NCBI RefSeq assembly: GCF_914767665.1
Contig: NC_059503.1
Location: 13,826,001-13,890,000, forward strand
Origin: Harmonia axyridis
Taxonomy: Eukaryota; Arthropoda; Insecta; Coleoptera; Coccinellidae
DNA: 64,000 nucleotides
Direction: 5' to 3'
Shown: in pieces, positions 23,038 through 35,000 of the stretch
Numbering within the stretch: the first letter of the stretch is position 1
How the letters are laid out: every line of letters starts with the position of its first letter
Translations under genes and position numbers: made by a program
The notes under the pieces: model-generated
The model's database searches: none
What the model saw: only the letters and a program-made list of their open reading frames with translations
What the model was told of the DNA's origin: nothing

Positions 23038-26000
23038 CTGCCAAAAATGATTGGTTTGAAACGGTGAAAGACTTTTATTATTCAGTATAAAGAAACAAGT
23101 AACTCAGCTACTTTTCAAGGGCAACTCTATTTTGTACCTCGACGCATAATTCATTTATAAAAAAACATTAATCCAGATACCCACCAAGAAGAATCTTCTT
23201 AGAAGGCAAACATTATACTTAACGTACATCCAAGTATAAAGAAACTGGAAAATAATCTTATCGAGCATCTAAAGTAACTGAAGATGAATATTTGAGTTTC
23301 TTTTTTGAAAAGGTAACTACATAATCAAAATAACTTCAAATAATCTTGCAATTCTTACTGAAGCACTATTTAGAGTTATTTTACTAATTCAGTTATTATT
23401 TTAAAATGTGATTGAATGAATCGATGAGCATTATTGAGGAAGTGTTGACATCCCCTTCTCTGCTTCTTGCTCATAACTAAAAGTCCAAAGGTGTCAATGT
23501 GATAATAGTCATAATTACCATCATGCCTGGATACAGCAGTCATTGGTCGATCTTCTGGAATCATCTTGATGGATGGTCCCTCTTCCTCGCCTTCTGCTTT
23601 ATCTGCTGGCGGCAGTCGAATGAGTATGGTGTAAACTGTGTCTGTGGAAGCTGAATGACTAGCAGCAGATAATCTGTTGGCAGGTGGAAGACTCCGACAA
23701 TCTCTAGCTGTCATTCTTGTCGGGGTTGCATTGATTTGACTGCCTGATATCAATGACATATCACGTTGATGAGCAGATGACAAATTGTTGTAAGGGTCCC
23801 TGATGAATATTAGTTTGTAAAACAGTGATAAATGAATGTTATGAATGCTAAGAATTTAGCTAATTGAAGTGAATTTAACAGAAATTTTTTAATGGAAACA
23901 CACTATGCTCCTCGACTTAAATCATAGATGAGTTTAATGCCAATGCTCCACAATCGCTTCAAGACCATGAAGATGGAATTCGTGAAGTTATCGAAGACTT
24001 GAAACTAATAAGTAAAAACTTCTTCTGTTATCCCATTAATTTAATCCTATTAGGCGTATAATGCTCATAAATGATAATTCAGGGAACGATTACAGGTATT
24101 ATATTTCTTCAATATTTTTCAGGAAGGTAAAGAATGAAGTTTTAATGATTGAAAAATGTATTTAGAAATTAGTAAATATAATTATATTTATATAAGATAT
24201 AAAAAATATTTCATCAATACAATACAACTAAACTAATAGTTAATCCTAATGATAAAAGTTATAAAAATAGAACAATGAATAGAAACAAAACAAACAAGAA
24301 TATATATTATCGAATATACTGAAACACGATTATCAAGCTGATTTTAACTTATTTCTGTTATCCCATCAATTTCATCATAAGAGGCGTTTAATGCTCATAA
24401 ATGATAATTAGGAGATGTTTTAAATGTGCATACTAATTCTTGAAAACAGTTACAGAGATTATATTTTCTCAATATTTTTAGGTAGGTTCTATTCGTTGAA
24501 AATTTTTTTAGAAGTTAGTAAATGTTTGGATAATGATAAATGGTACATAAGAACATAATAAAATATAAAAAATTTGACAATACAACTAAAATAATAGTAA
24601 ATCCTAATGATAAAAGTTATAAAAATAGAACAATGAATAGAAACAAAATAAAAGGAATATCATAGAATATATGATATTTATTGGTTTGGGACTCATCTTC
24701 TTGGGACAGATTACTATTGAATCTTCTTTCATTCTGTTCTGGCCATCCCTTGGAATATTTCCAAAAGTTCATCACGAGTCTCAATCAAATTTTCTATTGA
24801 ATTTTCTTTTTTTATCGAGTTCAAAGCCGATAAGTCATTCTCATTTACATTTTTATCTTGTCCTTTTGAAATTTGATTTTTTAGTATAGATGACAACTTA
24901 TTCAAGTCTCCGTTATTCAATTCGTTTTTGTTTTTTTTTTGCTTTTTGTCTCTTCCATCAGGTTTAACTTTTTTCTTCTTTGTTCTTTTATTATATTGCA
25001 TTGTTTGAATGTCGTTAGTTTGGAATTTTTCCAGGAGAACATGCCGTTTTTTCTTTTCCTTTCTGATTGTCTTGTCAATTTTTGATTCACACGTTTGAAA
25101 ATTTTCCAGGAGAACATACCGTTTTTTCTTTTTCTTTCTGATTGTCTTGTCAATTTGTGATTCACACCTATCAATAAAGAATATTAATATAGTATCAAAA
25201 TAAAATATCTAAGAGCTTCTTCAGTGATTGGTTCATTTACTTACATTTTTCGTTTTTTGTTAGTAGACATATTGAAGGTCTATCGAAAAGAATGAAACAA
25301 TCTGGCTCCTACTTTATATACTTTGAAAACGTCTGAAAAATCTGAAAAAATAATTAATGTTGTAATAATTCATCAGAAATCTATTGAAACCCTGAAGATA
25401 CACAAATTATTTGTTAAGAGATTAATCACTAAATAATTAATATTAAGTATAAACTCTTTGATGGAGAGTTAATCCGGGAGACTTTATGAAGATGAGACCT
25501 AATAGAATTTTTGTGGTCTATGTTTGTAACTTTACTGGAATGCTTATTGCCCTCTCACCTTTCTAACGCGACGCTCATGTGTTTGGCAGTTATATTTAAA
25601 ATTGCAAAGTGATAACGTGTTTCTACAAATGTAAGTAATTCTTTCAATTTCACACATTTGAGTGCTGTCTTTTTGTATTAGTTCATACGAACAAATTCCT
25701 TATCTATATGAGAAGTGTACATATTTATTCTTTCTAGAATCTAGGCATAACCTATATATCCGTGATCTGCAAATGTACATCGCCGTCATTTCCGATAATC
25801 GATGAATGTTTGGGATTCTTCAAACATAAATTGATAGAAGAATCAACGTGTTAAAAAAAAACGGACGTGGAAGTAATGTTGTCACCATACAATTGCATAT
25901 GAAAGAATCGCTTCCTTACACATAGTTCTGCTACAATTGTTAATACTAAACTTAATATTAAGGTCAAAATAACATAAATAACAGTGGTGATTCGAAATTA

Positions 26001-29000
26001 ATATACTTTAAAAAATATATCATCGAACTTACCTAGTATTGAAAAGATCACTTGACATCTACGATGGACGCACTTTTTGTCGCGTAAAGAACAGGTAGCC
26101 ATCACAACAAAATGATGCTGTATTTCAGTCGGTTAATGCTAGATGGCGATGATTGGTCAAAGATGATCATTTCTCAAAATGTAGTAACGTTTTAATATCA
26201 TCAGCATCTGCGATAATTTTAAACAGAAAATAACGGGATAATACATATATAAATGGTGTTTTTTTAGAGCTATAGAACTTTAAATTGCAATAAAACAACG
26301 ATGGATTATTCGATTGACATGAATTTTATTTATCCGCAAGATAATCTTGTGGCATTACATTTTAAATATGATTTCTGGCATATGACCGCCACAGCTTGCT
26401 CGGATGTAGTCCAATCTGGACGTCCAATTTTCGATTACTTTTTCCAACTTTTGTGGACGTATATCGGCAATAACACGGCGAATGTTGGCTTCCAAATGGT
26501 CAAGGGTTTGTGGCTTATCCGCATAGACCAATGACTTTACATAGCCCCACAGAAAGTAGTGAAGTGGTGTTAAATCACAAGATCTTGAAGGCCAATTCAC
26601 TGGTCCAAAACGTGAAATTAGGCAGTCACCAAACGTGTCTTTCCATAAATCGATCGAGGCACGAGCTGTGTGACATGCTGCGCCGTCTTGTTGGAACCAC
26701 AGCTCCTGGACATCATGGTTGTTCAATTCAGGAATGAAAAAGTTAGTAATCATGGCTCTATACCGATCACCATTGACTGTAACGTTCTGGCCATCATCGT
26801 TTTTGAAGAAGTACGGACCAATGATTCCATCAGCCCACAAAGCGCATCAAACAGTCAGTTTTTCTGGATGTAACGGTGTTTCGACATATACTTGAGGATT
26901 AGCTTCACTCCAAATGCGGCAGTTTTGTTTGTTGACGTAGCCATTCAACCAGAAGTGCGCTTCATCGCTAAACGAAATAAAATGGACGTAGTGCGCGATA
27001 CGTATTCCGCACAGAACCATTATTTTCGAAATAAAATTGCACTATTTGCAAGCGTTGTAACACTTCTACTCAATTCGCGAGTTTTTCCATAGAGAACGCA
27101 CTTCTTGTATCCAATAGTGAATTAACGTTTCATATTAACTCAAAATATATTAAAATAAATACCCAAATATATCAAAAATTCAGAAAACAAACTTCGAGGG
27201 CGCCAAACGACGTGAAACAACCGATGACACTAGGAGAGCAAAAATTGCCACACCTGAGATTTCAACGGATAGATAAATAAAAAAATAAATATTCTGCTTA
27301 TTATAAATTCGACAATTAGGAAAAATATCGGTTTCCAAATATTCAAATTTGCATATTTAAGCGGGAATCACTCAAATAAATATAATATATTTCATCCAAT
27401 ATAATATACATTCATAACGATATAGTAAAATTATGGATTTGAAAATATATCACAATCCGACAACGTAATCTAACCATGTTGGGGACATGTGAAAATTGCG
27501 TATACTATCTCCATTCTTTTTTTACTCTATGGAGAAAACCCATTTTTTTTAATATTGCCGGTTTCGTGAATTTTCAGACACCTCACAGCTTATTTCTCGT
27601 TTCCAAACTATACAACACCCAGTATATCATATTATCCTTCCAGTTTGGCCCCTTCGCGAATTCAAAACATGGACCCAATCCAAATCACCAAGTAACCTTG
27701 CCACTACCTAGCTGTGCCGCTCCAAATCCGTTGACCTACGTATTTTCCGACTTTCCCGGATTGAGGTCACAGATGCACATTAGTCCCAAGTTGCCAGGGC
27801 AACGGACACCAGAGCGGCACGCTCTCTCGGATCCCGTTGCACTTCTTGGGATTTAATCACGTTAAAACTGGCATTTCTGGACTATTTGATCCTTCATTCC
27901 AGATTAAGGCTCCGATACCGAAAGGAAAGATGCGGAATTGAGAATCGGAGATGAGGAGTTTTCCCAATTACGGCCGGATATCGACCGGCGTTAGGTCCTG
28001 TTTCGCTCGTCTATCCCTCTGAACGTTGAACCTTCCGAGGGGGATGAAATTATGAGTCACGGCTCAGAATCCCGGCATAAGATGCCGTCTACACGACGAT
28101 CTCACTTTCGTCCTCGATGGCTTTCACGAAACGTTGATTGACGTGTCTATTCTGTGGTTTTGGATCAAGTTCGGTGGTCGAGCTAAAGTGACAGGGAATA
28201 TTGAACTAATTCGAGTTTGACGGTCGAATTGTTAGGAAGAGATCAATCAATTTGATGGTGGGTTTTGCAAAGATATCAATTTACTCGATTTCTGGTTTTT
28301 CGTGGTTGATGTCTGAGTCTTTATAGGTTAGTATACCAACACATGTTCAAACATGTTGTAGTAAGGTTCTATTCAACTAGACTTTTTATCTCATATTGAC
28401 TTGCTTTTCGAAAATCTTCACGGCATTTCACTCAAGTAATTCTGTGACAAGTTTCTATCTCTATCTCTACCTGCATATTTTATGACACTTTTCGAAATAA
28501 CTTTCAACGCTGAATTCAACGATATATCATACATTGTATGATATATCGTTGAATTCAGCGTTGAAAGTTATTTCGAAAAGTGTCATAAAATATGCAGGTC
28601 CGTATTGAAAAAAATGAGGTTGAGGGTGGCCCAGAGAGTACGAAACGTTGGATACGAAATCTGATTACGTCAAATTGAGGATAGTTTACTGTCGAATAAA
28701 AAATTCCTGTAACATTTTTTGATAATATTTCAAATAAAGTAGGAAAAAAAGAAAAATCAAAATGACAAAATTTACTTTTCTTATGATATCTCAATAACCG
28801 GCCCTGATAATCTCGATTTGTTTGAACTGCTTGATAATGCTTCTATGCATGCAACTTTTTCTCCATTTGACCGACCTTCTAACTCTTATGGTTTAAAAGT
28901 TACCAATACAATCCCATTAAAAAAGTGGCCACTCTGTATAGGTTTGAACGTTTACTGAAAAAACGTCAAAAATGAAAAACATAATAAAATAATAATAAAA

Positions 29001-32000
29001 GACATTATCCGCCTAGAATTTCCAAACTATCTGAAAATATTCGATAATGGAGTCAAGTATACATCTGTTTCTTGATTAAAAAGAATCTTTTGGGATTTAT
29101 ACCTTTTTAGAGAGATTCTAGGAGAGCCAATCTTGTACTTTGATTTTGCATGTGGATAATTTTCGAAATTGTTATCAAAGGCATGATGGTCCTAATCCTT
29201 TGAATGATTTGCATATGTTGAAAATAGACTTCTTCCTCTTTTTAAATTATCTTCTTGTTTGTCCAATGTAAACAATCATTAAAGAAGAAGAAGTGGCAAA
29301 AACTTGCCAATAAAGGAGCGCAATCTTTTTCATTGGCCCAGAACCTTTCTGAAATATAGGTATATGTATATACCCTACAAGAAAGAGTTACAGAAAAAGC
29401 TGAAAAGGAAAGGTAATCTTTCTGGATTATTCCAAGAAGTTTCTTCAAAACTTCGGTATTTCATTTATCTTTCCCACTCTCTTCACCAGAGACAACTATT
29501 TCATAAAAACTGGCAATAGAATCTAATTACTAAAGTATATTCACCAATCTGAGGAAGTTTTGAGTGATCATTTTGGGCGACTACGCTGATTTGCAATGGA
29601 ATTTCTTTGTTATTATCACTGTACAGTGAAATCATTCGGTGTCTATTACATGAAGCTGAATGAATGTTAATTTTTCCGTTCAGTTTATAATTAGTTTTCA
29701 AATCTTACCTTATAACGTTGAGCGAAGTACACCTCGATACTGAACTCTGGAGAGGGGTATCTAAACTAACTGGTGTAATACAGCCCTGGCCTTGTTCACT
29801 GGGGCTTTCTTCTTCTGTATCACTATCTTCTCTGCCCGAGTGCCACCATGCTATGCACCAGGACCTTACTCTTTCTACACTACTGAACCAGCCTGTAGGC
29901 CTCTGAAAACAAGGAAAAATTGCATTTATTATTGTGTCATGAGATAATAATTCATATTTGATAAAAAAATTAATTGAAAGGAAAAAAGGATAAATGTCGG
30001 TGAAATTATACCACAACTCAATCCCATTGTCTTAAGACTATAATTATGAAAAATGCTCAGTTACAAAAAAAATTCAAAAAATGAAAAACTTTTTTTTCTT
30101 ATTAAATAACGCTTGTTTCAAAAATAATTCAACAAATTTAATTATGTATTGTATCGGAGCAGTGGCGACGACATTTTTCAAGAACTAGAGGGGCCAGATT
30201 TTTCAAGGAGCGACAAGATTTACAGGTCTATCAAGTTTACGTTGAATTCATGTTATAATTTTTGGATCAAGCGATATTTCAAGAGGGATAGCCAAAAATA
30301 GATTCTCATATTTTTTTTCACCCAATAGAGTTCACGGCAATAGCAGTTTTTTTGGATGAAATGATTGTCACATATCGACGCAAAATTTCAGGTTTATTGC
30401 ACTTAAACAGCTTCAAACACTGCTCAGAATCATTAACACGTTGTTGCTTTTGATCGATAGTCGATAGTGAGCTCGCACGGCACCCATTTTGCACACTACA
30501 TTCTCATGAACAAATATTCGTGAATGATATGATGTACACGTTCAGATGATGTCTTCACAATGTCTGCTATCTCGATCAACTTCACTTTACGGTTATTCAA
30601 AATTATTTCGTGACCTATTTTGATTTTTTCGGTGACATCCTTTTTTGGGCATCCACTGCATTCGCCGTCTTCGGTGCTCATTTCACCACGTTTAAACTTA
30701 GCATACCAATCAATGATGGTTGGTTTTCCTGGTGAAGACCCCTGAAACTCTTCATCAAGCCAAGATTTTGCTTCAACTGTATTTCTTTCCTTCAAAAAGC
30801 AATATTTTATCATCACATGAAATTATTTTTTTTTTCATCTTTTTTCAAATAACAAAAGTAGCTACACACACAACGCAATATCTCACAAACTAATGGTCGG
30901 ACTGCTGTCAAATTTTGACACGTATCGTTTGAAAGTTGATACTAACTAAAAATCATATGAATCATATTTTCCTGGTGCAGACCCTGGAAACTCTTCATCA
31001 AGCCAAGATTTCGCTTCAACTGATCCCTTCCAGAATCAATATTTCACCAGTACACGAAATTCTTTTTTTTTTTCATTTTTTTTCAAATAACAAAAGTAGC
31101 TACCCTCACAACGCAATGTCTCACAAATTAATGGTCGGACTGCTGCCAAATTTTGACACTTATCGTTTGAAGGTTGGTACTAACTAAAAATCATATGGAT
31201 TTAATACTAGCACCGCCATCTGTGCATCAGACCGGAGAGTTCTCAATTGGCCTAATATTGTTATTCAATCCTTATTTCCTTTTATCCTCAAATCGAAGTT
31301 GGCGTCATAACGAAGAAAACTATAACGAAAACAACCGTTCCCCAATTTCCGATGTTTATCGTTAATTTCCATCGTAATATTTCATTGATCATTTCCTTAC
31401 TGAAGACGATAAATGCGGCTTGAAAGCTTTGGAAGTAGCACGCAAATATGTTATTTATGAGGGGGTGCGTCTCCATATTCTAGAGTTGATATCCCTTTCT
31501 ATTGATGAGATTTAACACTCCGCCTACTCCTTTTTCAGGACAATGAAGAAAAGATTGCTCCGTCTTCAGTCCTTAAATATTTCTATGCTCTCGTTTAGGA
31601 AAGACTGAAAGTATATCTATAAGAAAATAACATCATCATGGTTTGCAGACAATTTTTTCAATTTTGAAGAAAGTATTTCCTTGAGGAAAGGTTAATAGAT
31701 TTTTGATAATCACTGACATTTCTAACATTAACTTTCCAAAGAACCCTTGCGACCTATATTGCTAAAATTTCATAATCAGAACCACTAAATGAAAAATGAA
31801 TTGACCACAAAAGCGACGCAGTTGATATAAAATACAAATTTCAAACTCCTTCCTATATTGCAAGCTGAGCATCAGAACCGAAAAAATTCAAGAACAATAT
31901 TGGAAGAAAATTGTTGATATTTTTCCTCTATGTATTGAAAAACTATATTTAGTGTACAACTTTGCAATAGACGGCTCTAGCGGTAAGTGGTAGTCAAAAT

Positions 32001-35000
32001 AGATAGATTGTAGATGTCATACAATAGACTAAGGTATTTGAAAACACAACGCCATCGAAATATTAGTCGATTTGTGTCTGCATTTTAGAGTTATTCTCGT
32101 AAGTAATTGCACAAGTGCATCAAAATTACCGATAATTTTGCATGACAGCGTGTTGTCATAAAAACTGCATGAGTTCATTTTCATTTTTGGAGAAAGAGCC
32201 CGACACCGAAGGTGGAGGGATCTTTCTCCAAAAATGAAAATGACCGAATGCAGTTTTTCAAAGAAAACACGCTGGAATGCGAAATTATCCGGTAATTTTG
32301 ATGCACGAGTGTAATTCGGGGGAATATTTCCCGAATAAACTGTTACATTACTTGTCAAACTGATTTAGAATGGAATTGCCATAGATTCGAACTGTGTAAG
32401 ATGCATAGAAACTAAGCATCTATGAACAGAACAATTATCGCAGTGCAGTTTCGCTTCCTACAATGCAATTATCGTAAGTAATATCATAAGGGCATCTAAT
32501 TTATCCGAAAAGAATCGAAAAAACACGTTGCTAAGTAATATTTTGACAAGAAGCATGAGTGCTGGTGGCAACAAAAATCCGAGTCGAAGACGAGGATTTT
32601 TGCACCTGCACGAATGCTTTTTGTCAAAAAATATTACTTTGCAATGTGTTTTTTCGATTTTTTTCACAGGAAAAATTAGATGCCCGAATGGTATTTGACA
32701 AGACTATTTCCTGAGTAAAAGATTATTCTGCATGCATTACCTATGTATAGGTATTAATTTGAAAACTGAAAAACAGATACTCAATTTTATTTCATCCAAA
32801 ATACTAAAAATTTAATTATTTATGGTACAATTAAAATATAAATTGCAATTTTGGTACACGGTAGGGGTATTGTTTGAAACTTTTGTTGATTCATTGAAGA
32901 TGTGGGGTGTAGGTACATCATTAATGTAATCTGTTAAGTGAGAAGCGGGAGGAGTGACTGCAGGATCTTCTGTTTTCTGCTTTTCAGCTGGAGGTTCTGA
33001 GGTGTCACTTCTAAGGGTGTTTATGATGTTGGAGTAGTGCTCATTATCCATTTGCAGATAAGGTTTAATTGAGTTGGCTGAACTGTGGCCAGTAATTTTA
33101 ATTAATTGTTGTTCACCTACCCCTGCTTTAGCTAAGTTACTGACTGCTGTCGACCGCATAGAGTGGTTTGTTATTTTTATTCCTTTTGTATTCAATCCTG
33201 CCTTCTCTGCCGCTTCTTTAGTCCATTTCGAAAGTTCATTTTTTCCCACTGGAGTGTTTTTGTACCATCCACTTGAAAGTTCTTTGTTACATGATGGGTT
33301 AATCGTTAAGAATAATCAATCAGTTGTTATTCTAGATGAACGTTTAACCATCAGAATTTTAAATAGGCGGACTGGACAAAAGGTTGGGTTCTTCGTGTTA
33401 GGGACCAGCCATTTACTTTCGGCCATTTTTTTTTCTCCACCCTGTGCCGTTTTATTGAAGAGAGGATTATATTCTACTCTTCCTAAAAAGTTGGATTTTT
33501 GAAAATCAGTTATTCAAAAAAATGTGTATTCTACCTGTTTTTATCCCAGAATTATCCACTTCCTCTTTAAAATAATGAACTTTGCAGTTTACTGCTTCTC
33601 CACCTCTCCAGGCAAATTCCACTGAAGCGATATGGTAAAATTTCCGTTGGAGTCCTGCTGGAGTGTTTTCATCCCATAATAAAACCATTGCATAATACTC
33701 ATCCAATTTCAATGAAGCAGAGCTGCACTTCCTTTTATTTGCACACATCTGCAAATTCCTTCTTTTCGCATTACGAGCTTCCCTACTAGACTTAAAGATA
33801 ATGTCTTTAAATGGGTCAAAAATTATTTTCCACTTCACAAAATACATTTCTTGCATTTTTTTTGCAACGGTGTTCCACATTGTCTTCACAACTAGTTCTT
33901 TGTAATTTTCACCGTTTTCCTTCTTCATATTCCACGCCCAATCTTTCAGAATTAGGTTTAGTTGTTCTAAAGTTGTGTTTTCCATAAGCTCATAGTTCTT
34001 TGCTTTGCAGAATGTCATGAACTGTTTCCATATTGAAGTATGAGTGCTGAGGGTATTATACGGTATACTTTTCTCAATCGCCAGATCAATATTAGATAAA
34101 GAATCGCTTCCAAAGCGACTCATTTTCACGATATAAGCTGACTAACTAGCACTCGACAATAAAATCAGAAAAAATTGTTGAGCGTCGTTTTCTGGTGTCC
34201 TTGGAGATTATAATTACGTTTGTTTTCAAAGGTATTGTAATTTTTGGTGACAACAACTGTCAAGTTTTGCCGCGGGTAAACGCGAATAAACTGCTGACAG
34301 GTCCTGCCAAACAGTTTTTCCACCTAGAAACCATTTGTAATTCAAAATTGCGCGTTTCTGATTGGTACAAATTACGACGAGGGAAATAGTCGCTGTAATT
34401 TTCGATAATTGTTCTCCAGATACATAGAATTTTTGACAGGAGGGAAATATTCGATTAAACATGTCAGTTTCAATTTTATGCTTCAATATGAAGAAATCTG
34501 CGGCTGAGGCACATCGAATGATCGCTCATACCTATGGTGACGCCGCTATTAATGAAAGAACATGCCGAGAGTGGTTTCAACGCTTCAAGAACAGCGAATT
34601 TGACGTCGAAGACCAGCATGGCGGTCAAAGAGACAAGTTTTTCGAAGATGCAAATTTGGAGGCATTACTTGATCAAGACTCGTGTCAAACGCAACAAGCA
34701 TTGGCAGGATAATTGGGTTTGACGCAACAAGCCATTTCAAAACGCCTGAAAGTCATGGTAATGATTCAGAAACAAGAAAATTGGGTGACATACGAGTTGT
34801 TTGCTTGTGAACAGCTGCTTGCATGACAAAGACGGAATTGATTTCTGCATCGCATTGTGACTGGAGACAAAAAATGGGTTTATTACGATAATCCCAACCG
34901 CAGAAAATCAAGAGGATATCCCGGCCATGCTTCCACGTCGACGTCCAAACCGAATATTCACGGTTCCAAGGTCAAGCTTAGTATTTGGTGGGACCACCTC

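Noticed and set aside
27476..27856. 126-residue plus-strand frame
   Set aside because: Runs from a MITE into the GC-rich island and resembles no protein.
29528..29609. Possible extra receptor exon after exon 5 (SDNNKEIPLQISVVAQND, acceptor CTGTACAG, donor ATTG|GTGAAT)
   Set aside because: It would enter in phase 2 and leave in phase 1, which breaks the frame into exon 6. Direct splicing of exon 5 to exon 6 gives NVIRDPY, like the fly receptor.
30160..30210. CAGTGGCG words (also 37351, 42712) as transposon ends
   Set aside because: Partner ends could not be found, so no element can be drawn.
32029..32358. 109-residue minus-strand frame
   Set aside because: Product of the hairpin repeat, which reads open by symmetry.
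33074..33502. 142-residue plus-strand frame
   Set aside because: Antisense shadow of the recombinase gene.
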